Counted from the first letter of the stretch, positions 1 through 5,625 are shown. The stretch: 6,958 nt of DNA from Candidatus Gastranaerophilales bacterium (GCA_944323095.1 CALURE010000081.1:1-6958), one strand, 5' to 3'. Program-made: numbers and translations. The notes: generated by a model from the letters alone, not told the origin.

Positions 1-20
1 CAGTCAGCCATCATAGGCTG

Positions 21-51
21 GATTCTTTCGGCTCGTTGAGCCTCAGAATGA
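21..51 (-). repeat. Dispersed hairpin repeat, TCATTCTGA...AGAATC family, copy 1
   Basis: Read on the minus strand, the element begins TCATTCTGA and ends AGAATC. On the plus strand ATTCT (22-26) pairs with AGAAT (45-49), and GGCTC (30-34) pairs with GAGCC (38-42) around a GTT loop. This gives a two-part hairpin with a small internal bulge. The terminal sequences match those of the element at 2439-2462, although the interior differs. Such small non-coding palindromes are typical of REP-like or MITE-like dispersed repeats. No protein-coding mobile element is attached. Confidence 0.55.
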
Positions 52-82
52 CGTGAAAAGTTTATGCAAAATTCAATTTGGC

Positions 83-105
83 GGGTGGAGTGGCACGCTC
101 CCTCT
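83..105. repeat. 23-bp hairpin repeat, copy A
   Basis: This copy matches 146-168 at 21 of 23 positions. Its core (87-101) folds into a 6-bp stem with a 3-nt loop: GGAG pairs with CTCC, extended by a T-G wobble (91/97) and a G-C pair (92/96). The second copy differs at one stem position, where it keeps pairing, and at one loop position. That pattern suggests the structure is conserved. Probably a REP-like dispersed repeat. Confidence 0.55.
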
Positions 106-145
106 TTAGTTAAGACTGTTCAAGTTTATACAATTCCTATGTCAC

Positions 146-168
146 GGGTGGAGCGACACGCTCCCTCT
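146..168. repeat. 23-bp hairpin repeat, copy B
   Basis: This is the second copy of the 83-105 repeat, in the same orientation 63 bp away. Its core (150-164) forms a perfect 6-bp stem, GGAGCG with CGCTCC, around the loop ACA. The C at 154 replaces T at 91 of copy A and turns a T-G wobble into a C-G pair. The other difference (A156 for G93) lies in the loop. Confidence 0.55.
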
Positions 169-229
169 CCCTTAATCCCTGTCCCAAAAAGGGAAACTAT
201 TTAAAATATCTTCTCATAATCTCTCAAAT

Positions 230-1105
230 TTAAAAATTCTTTGGATTAAAACGCGGATCTTCATCGTATAAATTATCAATATATGAAGATTCACACTTTT
301 TACCGTCTTTCATATAGACATTAAAATTATATTCTTCATCTAAACGGTCATTTATAATACTTTGCTTTGCATAGCCTGCAAAAGTCCCATCATTATTATA
401 GGCAAAATCATATTTCGTATGATTAAACAAAATATCATCAGTAACATTTTCATCATAAATATTAAGCTCATGTGCTTTTAAATTATGATTATAATAAATC
501 ATATATGCTTTTCTTCTGTTTTTATCAGTCCAGACATATATATTTTTTTGTTTACCATGGGGTACATACGCATTAAATTCCGTAAAATTCTCGATTTCAA
601 CCTTCTTCACAAGACAATCTGACGGAATATCAGAAGGTTTCCTGATAATTTCATTAGTCCTGCCTTGATAAGAATAATGTGTAATTTTATTTGTTTCAGC
701 ATCATATGTTGAAACAATACGCTTTCTTAAATCTCCCAATTTATCAAAAATCAAAATATCCCGCCTTAAATCAGAAGTCGCATTTGCGGAGTCTGAATAT
801 TGAACTTTCAACCATCCGTTATTTAATTTCGCGACTAACTTAGAATTTTTATCTTCCACATCAGACTGAAGCTTTGAAAGAGTATCATTTACAAGATTAA
901 AAGATTTTTCATAATCAATAGAAGCTTTTACAGGTGGCTTTCTAAAAATAAAATATAACGCTGCTGCTGATGCGGCACTTAACCCTATACCGGCGGCAAG
1001 TTTTGCAGAATTACTCAATCCTGTGTGTTTATTTTCTTCTGCTGATGCCTGCCTTACGTTAGTACTGCTTTTAAATGTTATATTATTTAAAGGTAAAATA
1101 CGCAT
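230..1105 (-). CDS. Unrecognised membrane-anchored protein with N-terminal ITFKS tag
   Basis: This is a 291-residue protein that I cannot assign to a family. From the N-terminus I see a short tag N-N-I-T-F-K-S (residues 7-13), a polar linker, one hydrophobic segment rich in Ala, Gly, Leu and Ile (about 36-54) followed by R-K, a predicted helical stretch (about 64-96), and a long polar region rich in Tyr, Asp and Asn. Phrases such as FDKLGDLRKR and YAYNNDG-type turns in that region (here AYNNDGTFAGY) weakly recall YD or MORN-like beta repeats. A single-pass anchor with a large C-terminal domain is likely; there is no typical cleavable signal peptide. ATG at 1105 is chosen over an in-frame TTG at 1126; a weak AGGG lies 11 nt upstream of the ATG. 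The gene starts 32 bp after obgE ends, so the two are probably co-transcribed. The gene is real with fair confidence; its function is unknown. Confidence 0.72.
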   Translation of the reverse strand: MRILPLNNITFKSSTNVRQASAEENKHTGLSNSAKLAAGIGLSAASAAALYFIFRKPPVKASIDYEKSFNLVNDTLSKLQSDVEDKNSKLVAKLNNGWLKVQYSDSANATSDLRRDILIFDKLGDLRKRIVSTYDAETNKITHYSYQGRTNEIIRKPSDIPSDCLVKKVEIENFTEFNAYVPHGKQKNIYVWTDKNRRKAYMIYYNHNLKAHELNIYDENVTDDILFNHTKYDFAYNNDGTFAGYAKQSIINDRLDEEYNFNVYMKDGKKCESSYIDNLYDEDPRFNPKNF

Positions 1106-1137
1106 GCTTATATAAACCCTGAACAAAATATTTTTTG

Positions 1138-2421
1138 CTACCCGAAAATTTCATCAGAATAAAAAACAAATTCCAGATGTCCGATAATTATCGTATCACC
1201 GTCCTTAATACCTTTTTGAGAAAGCGCATCGAAAACTCCCATACCTTTCATAATGTTCTGGAAACGTATTACCTGCTCGGAATTTCTCTCATCAGTAACT
1301 CCGGCAATTCTTTCAATTTTTCCGCCTTCGATAATGAATGTATCTTTTGCAACTTTAAATATTTCAAAAGAACTGTCATCATTATAATAAGCGCCTAAAT
1401 CTTCCTCAACAGTAATTTCTGTTTCAGGTTTTGGAATTTCATCAACCTTCTGCCCCATAAAATCAAGAAGTCTGTCAAGATTTTCGCCTGTAACTGCGGA
1501 AATTTCAAAAACATCTGAAGAAACTTCATTAAACTGTTTGAGAAGTTCCATTTTCTTTTCATCAGAAATCGCATCAATTTTATTTAATGCAATAATTTGA
1601 TAACGATTAGCAAGATTTTGCGAGTGTTTTTCAAGTTCAAGATTAATTTTCTTGTAATTATCAAACGGATTTTCTTCTGTTGAATCAATCAAATGAACAA
1701 GAAATCTGCATCTTTCTACATGCCGCAAAAAATCAAACCCGAGCCCGACACCTTCTGATGCGCCTTCAATAAGCCCAGGGATATCAGCAACAACATAACC
1801 ATCTCCGCAATGTTTTTTTACAACTCCGAGATTAGGGATTAATGTCGTGAAAGGATAATCAGCAATTTTAGGCTTTGCAGAACTTATACGGCTGATAAGA
1901 GTTGATTTTCCGGCATTCGGCATTCCGAGCAGACCGACATCTGCAATAAGTTTTAACTCAAGCAACAATTCTCTTTCAATTGAAGGCTCGCCTGGTTCGC
2001 AAAACTGGGGAGCTCTTTTCTGGGCTGTTGCGAAACGCGCATTACCGCGGCCGCCACGACCTCCTTTTGCTGCAAGAATCTTCTGTTCATGATAAGTCAA
2101 ATCAGCAATAACATTACCTGTTTTTATATCTTTTACGACAGTTCCGACAGGAACTTTTATATACAAATCTTTTGCACAGGCGCCATGCATATTTTTAATT
2201 CCGCCGTTTTCGCCGGCTTCTGCTTTGAATACTGATTTATGCTTAAAATCCATTAATGTAGACATATTTTCATCGGCAATTAAATATACATCACCGCCTC
2301 TGCCTCCGTCACCGCCGGCGGGGCCTCCTTTATCCACATATTTTTCTCTGCGCCACGCAACCATTCCGTTTCCGCCGCGACCTGATACAACACGTATTTT
2401 TGTCTTATCAATAAACTTCAT
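1138..2421 (-). CDS. obgE: Obg-family GTPase (ribosome assembly/stress)
   Basis: Obg proteins are GTPases that associate with the 50S ribosomal subunit and act in ribosome maturation and growth control. All three domains are visible in this 427-residue protein. The glycine-rich Obg fold covers about residues 1-158, with dense GG motifs such as GGPAGGDGGRGGD (32-44) and GGRGGRGN (120-127). The G domain has G1 GMPNAGKST (166-174), G2 YPFTT (189-193), G3 DIPGLIEGA (213-221), G4 NKID (280-283) and G5 SAVTGEN (308-314). A C-terminal OCT domain spans about 350-420. The length is normal and no key residue is missing. The ATG gives the usual family start MKFID. There is no strong Shine-Dalgarno; TATAAA lies 11 nt upstream, within the intergenic region shared with divergent tsaD. 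The membrane-anchored protein gene follows 32 bp downstream. Confidence 0.97.
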   Translation of the reverse strand: MKFIDKTKIRVVSGRGGNGMVAWRREKYVDKGGPAGGDGGRGGDVYLIADENMSTLMDFKHKSVFKAEAGENGGIKNMHGACAKDLYIKVPVGTVVKDIKTGNVIADLTYHEQKILAAKGGRGGRGNARFATAQKRAPQFCEPGEPSIERELLLELKLIADVGLLGMPNAGKSTLISRISSAKPKIADYPFTTLIPNLGVVKKHCGDGYVVADIPGLIEGASEGVGLGFDFLRHVERCRFLVHLIDSTEENPFDNYKKINLELEKHSQNLANRYQIIALNKIDAISDEKKMELLKQFNEVSSDVFEISAVTGENLDRLLDFMGQKVDEIPKPETEITVEEDLGAYYNDDSSFEIFKVAKDTFIIEGGKIERIAGVTDERNSEQVIRFQNIMKGMGVFDALSQKGIKDGDTIIIGHLEFVFYSDEIFG

Positions 2422-2432
2422 CTTTATACCGG

Positions 2433-2438
2433 TTTATA
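2433..2438 (-). promoter_or_regulatory. Possible -10 box for obgE
   Basis: On the minus strand TATAAA lies 11 nt before the obgE ATG, which would leave a leader of only a few bases. The -35 match is poor: TTCTGA at 16-bp spacing lies inside the dispersed repeat at 2439-2462. The obgE start has no clear Shine-Dalgarno sequence, which fits a very short leader. This is a weak call from hexamer matching only. Confidence 0.3.
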
Positions 2439-2462
2439 TCATTCTGAACTTGTTTCAGAATC
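2439..2462 (+). repeat. Dispersed hairpin repeat, TCATTCTGA...AGAATC family, copy 2
   Basis: This element starts TCATTCTGA and ends TTCAGAATC. TTCTGAA and TTCAGAA form inverted arms around a 4-nt centre. It shares both termini with the inverted copy at 21-51 but has a different and shorter interior. It sits between the divergent obgE and tsaD genes. The TTGTTT inside it (2450-2455) is a plausible -35 for tsaD. Very similar short palindromes are dispersed in many AT-rich bacterial genomes, as I recall; that is recollection, not a search result. Confidence 0.6.
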
Positions 2463-2477
2463 TCTTTGTACTATAAT
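2450..2477 (+). promoter_or_regulatory. Predicted tsaD promoter
   Basis: A perfect TATAAT -10 box lies at 2472-2477, with TTGTTT at 2450-2455 as a partial -35 at 16-bp spacing. Transcription would start near 2484, almost at the ATG at 2487, giving a leaderless or near-leaderless mRNA. No Shine-Dalgarno sequence precedes that ATG, which is consistent. The -35 is supplied by the dispersed repeat. Confidence 0.5.
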
Positions 2478-2486
2478 AATACTACT

Positions 2487-3542
2487 ATGAAAAATATAAA
2501 AAATAAATTATTCTCTAAAGAACCTGTAACAATCGGCCCTGAAAGCGGATACGATAATTACATAATGGCAATAGAATCAAGCTGTGATGAAACGGCCTGC
2601 GCGATAGTAAAAAACGGACGTGAAGTCATTGCAAATGTAGTGGCCTCACAAATTAAAACGCACGCACAATTTGGAGGTGTAATTCCCGAAATTGCCGCGA
2701 GGGAACATCTTGATTCCATTAATATAGTTATAGATGAAGCATTTAAACAGGCAAAAGAAAAAGCAAATCTAAAACCTGAAGATATAACGGCATTTGCAGG
2801 AACCGTAGGTCCGGGGCTTGTCGGATGTCTGCTTGTCGGACTCAATGCCGCAAAAACTCTTGCGCTGACTTATGACAAACCATTTATCGGAGTAAATCAT
2901 TTAAATGCGCACCTTTGCGGAAATTACCTTGATACTGATTTAAAACCGCCGTTTATGGCACTTTTGGTCAGCGGAGGACACACACAGATAATTGATGTTA
3001 AATCATATTCAGAACAGACAATTATAGGTGAAACAATTGATGACGCTGTCGGAGAAGCTTATGATAAAGTAGCAAGGCTTATAGGGCTGCCATACCCCGG
3101 AGGGCCAAAGCTTGATAAACTTGCTCAGGAAGGTAATCCTTATGCGTTCAAACTTCCTGAAGCACGTGTTGACGGATATAATTTTAGCTTTAGCGGACTG
3201 AAAACAGCAGTTTTACGCCTTGTTAAATCCTTCGAAAAGAAAGAAATGCCTGTTAAAGATATCTGTGCAAGTTTTCAGGAAACAGTATCTTCTACGCTAC
3301 TTCACAAACTCAAAAAAGCACTTGAATCAAGCGGCTACAAACAGGTTGTAATAGCAGGCGGAGTTGCTGCAAATTCTGAAATCAGAAAAAAAATATTTAA
3401 CCTGCAAAATGAAGGCTACAATGTTTTTGCCCCTCCAATGAAATACTGTACGGATAATGCTGCAATGGTTGCATCCTGTGCCTATTTTAATACTAATACT
3501 TATGATGATATAAATACAGAAGTATTTTCTCGTGTTAAATAA
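2487..3542 (+). CDS. tsaD: tRNA N6-threonylcarbamoyladenosine transferase TsaD
   Basis: TsaD (Kae1/Qri7/YgjD family) transfers the threonylcarbamoyl group from threonylcarbamoyl-AMP to A37 of ANN-decoding tRNAs, working with TsaB and TsaE in the cytoplasm. Neither partner is in this window. Numbering from ATG 2487 (351 residues), the ASKHA-fold motifs are IESSCDET (29-36), metal-binding HLNAH (H138, H142), SGGHTQ (162-167), ETIDDAVGEAYDK (182-194), YPGGP (203-207), FSFSGLKT (233-240), GGVAAN (291-296) and CTDNAAM (321-327, with D323 expected to bind metal). The family core normally begins a few residues before IESSCDET, so this start adds about 25 residues. An ATG at 2565 would give MAIESSCDET but loses the first residues of strand 1. 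I prefer 2487 because TATAAT lies 9 nt before it. The C-terminus is slightly short. The gene is divergent from obgE. Confidence 0.96.
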   Translation: MKNIKNKLFSKEPVTIGPESGYDNYIMAIESSCDETACAIVKNGREVIANVVASQIKTHAQFGGVIPEIAAREHLDSINIVIDEAFKQAKEKANLKPEDITAFAGTVGPGLVGCLLVGLNAAKTLALTYDKPFIGVNHLNAHLCGNYLDTDLKPPFMALLVSGGHTQIIDVKSYSEQTIIGETIDDAVGEAYDKVARLIGLPYPGGPKLDKLAQEGNPYAFKLPEARVDGYNFSFSGLKTAVLRLVKSFEKKEMPVKDICASFQETVSSTLLHKLKKALESSGYKQVVIAGGVAANSEIRKKIFNLQNEGYNVFAPPMKYCTDNAAMVASCAYFNTNTYDDINTEVFSRVK

Positions 3543-3552
3543 TTATTAAAAA

Positions 3553-3574
3553 TTGTAAAGATTACACTTTATAA
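3553..3574 (+). other. AT-rich stem-loop just after tsaD
   Basis: TTGTAAAG (3553-3560) can pair with CTTTATAA (3567-3574) around the 6-nt loop ATTACA, using one G-T wobble. It begins 11 nt after the tsaD stop. The stem has few G-C pairs, and the next bases run A7 then T5, so any terminator role would be weak. Confidence 0.3.
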
Positions 3575-3599
3575 ATAGCAAAAAAATTTTTGCACTGTC

Positions 3600-3628
3600 T
3601 TTATTCCCTGTAAAATCTTGGGAATAAA
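3600..3628. repeat. Perfect 9-bp inverted repeat
   Basis: TTTATTCCC (3600-3608) is exactly complementary to GGGAATAAA (3620-3628), with an 11-nt loop. It is followed by A residues rather than T residues on the plus strand, so it is not an ordinary intrinsic terminator for tsaD. It could be an RNA hairpin that stabilises the tsaD 3' end, or a protein-binding palindrome upstream of the TATACT hexamer. The function is unknown. Confidence 0.45.
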
Positions 3629-3651
3629 AACTATACTATGAAACCTTTTTT

Positions 3652-3690
3652 GCGGAACTTTATAAAATCAAGTTCCGCTTTATTATTTTA
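3652..3690 (+). terminator. Terminator-like hairpin (or attenuator)
   Basis: GCGGAACTT (3652-3660) pairs perfectly with AAGTTCCGC (3670-3678) around a 9-nt loop. A T-rich tract TTTATTATTTTA (3679-3690) follows on the plus strand. The stem is the most GC-rich part of the intergenic region. It would terminate tsaD about 110 nt after its stop. If the kinase-like gene is transcribed from the TATACT at 3632-3637, it would instead lie in that gene's leader as an attenuator. The T-tract is interrupted by A residues, so efficiency is uncertain. Confidence 0.55.
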
Positions 3691-3726
3691 TAAGCAAAAA
3701 AATTTTTTAGAAGTTTTAAAATAACT

Positions 3727-4662
3727 ATGATAAATACCACATTTGAAAATAAAAATATAAATATTAACTTTAAAGGCGGCATAACACAAAAGCTTAAACG
3801 AAATTATTATAATGCAGAACCCGATATTATAAACATTTTTAACAGGCATCCGCAAAAAAACGGCATTGCAGGAGTGCTGCCAAAACCATGGATTGAAAAG
3901 TTAAATTCAATAAATAATAAAAACACTAAACGTGAAATAATTAAAGAATTATATCAGGGATTTGCGCAAGCAGTACAAACGGCAAAAGAAAATACTTCAC
4001 AAGCCACTGAAAAACTTAACACATTATTATACAAACATAAAATATTAAATAAAAATCAAAAATATAATATTAAAAAAATTGATACATCTAAAGCTGCCTA
4101 TACCGAAAACGGCTATATTCTTGAAGGGACAGGAATAGACAGTTTATTTATCAAAGAATTTGCAGACTTAAAAAACAAAAAAACGCAAATTTACAAAAAA
4201 ATTACTGAACGACACGGGAAATTTGTAGAACTTGCGCGGGCTCTCCAAATAAATAATCAAATAAAAGACAGACATTTAATGCATACCTGCTGGGGCGATA
4301 CAAAAAACGGATACATGGTCAGCGAATATGTAAAACCGCTTAAAGAATATAAATCACCATTAGAAATAAAAGAATTTTACGACGACGAAAAACTTCTCAT
4401 TGATGATTTATATAAAAAATACGGATTTACGCATAAAGAAATAAAAAAATACAATGTACGCATAGGATACGAATATGAGGGCAAATTTTATTCATATCCT
4501 GAGGACAGAATTATTTTTAATTATTTTGATAGTATGTTCGGAAGATACGGTCTTGCACACTACGATTTATACTGGAATCCTGACAACTGCATAATAACGT
4601 CAGATAAGTCCGGAAACCCGCTTATAAAACTTATAGATTACGGTGGAATTTCAAAAGTTTAA
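3727..4662 (+). CDS. Divergent protein-kinase-fold-like protein with N-terminal INFKGG tag
   Basis: This 311-residue protein is Lys-, Asn- and Tyr-rich, and I cannot place it in a named family. The order of motifs resembles the protein kinase-like fold: a lysine in a strand, FIKEF (K143), as in VAIK; a helix with E161 and E168 that could supply the helix C glutamate; GYMVSEYVKPL (195-205), resembling strand 5 and the hinge; HYDLYWNPDN (278-287), resembling the HRDLKPDN catalytic loop (D280, N284 or N287) but with two extra residues; and IKLIDYGG (300-307), resembling strand 8 and DFG (D304). It ends four residues after that motif, so the usual activation segment and late C-lobe helices are absent. 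It may be atypical, truncated or inactive. An N-terminal region of about 120 residues starts with a short tag, ININFKGG (11-18). There is no signal peptide, membrane segment or Shine-Dalgarno; TAAAAT lies 4 nt before the ATG. The stop overlaps that of the convergent GshB homologue. The kinase-fold reading is inference from motifs. Confidence 0.75.
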   Translation: MINTTFENKNININFKGGITQKLKRNYYNAEPDIINIFNRHPQKNGIAGVLPKPWIEKLNSINNKNTKREIIKELYQGFAQAVQTAKENTSQATEKLNTLLYKHKILNKNQKYNIKKIDTSKAAYTENGYILEGTGIDSLFIKEFADLKNKKTQIYKKITERHGKFVELARALQINNQIKDRHLMHTCWGDTKNGYMVSEYVKPLKEYKSPLEIKEFYDDEKLLIDDLYKKYGFTHKEIKKYNVRIGYEYEGKFYSYPEDRIIFNYFDSMFGRYGLAHYDLYWNPDNCIITSDKSGNPLIKLIDYGGISKV

Positions 4663-5618
4663 GACACAGGTGTGCACAATTTTGAAAGTAAAAATTCGTT
4701 AATTTTCTTTTCCAGATGATAGTTAAAATGACCGTTTACCTCTTTTATAAAGTAACACGGACTTGTTACATTTATTTCTATAATTTTTTCATCAATAACA
4801 TCGAGTCCGACAAGCGGGAGACCGAGATTGTTTAACTCTTTTGCAACAGGAGTGAATTTTTCCTTTTCACTTTGAGTTAATTCAGCCTTTACAATATTGC
4901 TGTCGCAGTGTTCGTTGAATTTAAAATCGTCATTAGACGGAAGTTTTTGCACACAAACATCAAGAACTTCATCCCCGAGAAACATCACGCGCTTGTCACC
5001 AAAACGCGCTTTGGGAATATATTTTTGCACCATAATAAGCTGTGTCTGATTTTTAGTCATTGAGTTAATTATAACCGCAGTATTTTTATCACCTCTTTTC
5101 AGAGTCATAACCCCCGAACCGAAGCAGGCATTCAACGGTTTTAAAACAATTTCTTCATGCTCATTTAAAAATTCTATTATATCAGCCTTTGATGAAGTTA
5201 CGATATTTTCCGGCATTAAATCAAGAAATTTTACCGTATGCATTTTTTCGTTAAAGTTTCTAATTGCACACGGATCATTTAATATTACTGTTTTATTCCT
5301 GTCGACAAAATCAAAAATGTAAGTAGCATTAATATAGTCAAGATCAACCGGAGGATCCGGACGAAACATACAAAGCGAAAAATCATTTATTTTAACATTT
5401 TTCAAAGACTTATCATAAAAGATATTCCCGTCTTTTTCAAAAGCCTCATAGCAATGGGCATAAGGAACTCCTGATACAAGACTTAATTTATCAATTGTTG
5501 TAATAAAAACTTTTTTGTTAGACAGCAAAAATTCTCTTATCATCCAAAAATTTGTGACAAGGTTATTAAACTCAAAATATTTGATTTCAATTCTGTCTAT
5601 AACAAATAAGATATCCAT
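4659..5618 (-). CDS. gshB: Glutathione synthetase-like ATP-grasp ligase (GshB family)
   Basis: GshB joins glycine to gamma-glutamylcysteine using ATP, the second step of glutathione synthesis. This 319-residue protein is close to the E. coli length (316) and aligns throughout from memory. Visible motifs are FRPDPPVDLDYINATY (85-100), NDPCAIRNFNEK (114-125), the ATP-grasp strand VLKPL (158-162), YIP (200-202), GDKRV (207-211), GLDVI (271-275) and the metal-binding EINVTSP (281-287). Two parts are unusual. The glycine-rich PLDGMGG is PLNACFG here, and the mobile active-site loop normally reading RGNLAAGG is KFNEHCDS (233-240). Substrate range may therefore differ, and no gshA is in the window. 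ATG 5618 has a good GGAG 7 nt upstream, and a promoter lies in the 62-bp gap after the hydrolase gene. Its 3' end overlaps the convergent kinase-like gene by 4 bp. Family membership is sure; the exact product is less so. Confidence 0.88.
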   Translation of the reverse strand: MDILFVIDRIEIKYFEFNNLVTNFWMIREFLLSNKKVFITTIDKLSLVSGVPYAHCYEAFEKDGNIFYDKSLKNVKINDFSLCMFRPDPPVDLDYINATYIFDFVDRNKTVILNDPCAIRNFNEKMHTVKFLDLMPENIVTSSKADIIEFLNEHEEIVLKPLNACFGSGVMTLKRGDKNTAVIINSMTKNQTQLIMVQKYIPKARFGDKRVMFLGDEVLDVCVQKLPSNDDFKFNEHCDSNIVKAELTQSEKEKFTPVAKELNNLGLPLVGLDVIDEKIIEINVTSPCYFIKEVNGHFNYHLEKKINEFLLSKLCTPVS

Positions 5619-5625
5619 AACTTAT

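Larger units (their letters stand above)
1..229. other. Non-coding region with three short hairpin repeats
   Basis: There is no convincing gene between the left edge and the stop codon of the membrane-anchored protein at 230. The stretch contains a hairpin at 21-51 and two near-identical 23-bp repeats at 83-105 and 146-168, each described separately. A small TCCC-AAAAA-GGGA inverted repeat lies at about 182-194. This region is the 3' flank of the obgE operon on the minus strand. I see no stem followed by a T-run on that strand, so an intrinsic terminator is not evident. The hairpins themselves may act as 3'-end structures, but that is inference. Confidence 0.6.
3543..3726 (+). other. Structured intergenic region between tsaD and kinase-like gene
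   Basis: These 184 bp hold three inverted repeats (3553-3574, 3600-3628 and 3652-3678), two identical 15-bp blocks AGCA7T5 counted as AGC+A7+T5 (3577-3591 and 3693-3707), a TATACT hexamer at 3632-3637, and a 28-codon open frame from ATG 3638 to a stop at 3722-3724. The region may combine a tsaD terminator with a leader or control region for the downstream gene. No known riboswitch or small-RNA family is recognised. Confidence 0.5.

Noticed and set aside
83..168. CRISPR array
   Set aside because: There are only two repeat copies, each self-complementary, with no further units and no cas genes nearby.
1106..1126. TTG start seven codons upstream for the membrane-anchored protein
   Set aside because: The ATG at 1105 is a better codon and brings the shared I-x-F-K tag close to the N-terminus. 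The TTG lies only 11 nt after the obgE stop and has no ribosome binding site.
1135..1398. Plus-strand open frame of 87 codons
   Set aside because: It lies antisense within obgE, whose domain and motif match is complete. The peptide shows no family features.
1395..1577. Minus-strand open frame of 60 codons
   Set aside because: It is an alternative frame inside the obgE coding sequence, with low-complexity Met/Lys/Leu content.
2225..2476. Plus-strand open frame of 83 codons
   Set aside because: It is antisense to the glycine-rich start of obgE, which produces its Pro/Ser-rich peptide. Its end runs into the dispersed repeat.
2558..2845. Minus-strand open frame of 95 codons
   Set aside because: It is antisense to the conserved N-terminal half of tsaD.
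4659..4700. Frameshift that truncated the kinase-like gene
   Set aside because: The sequence just beyond the stop encodes the normal C-terminal end of the GshB homologue on the other strand. No frame there continues a kinase C-lobe.
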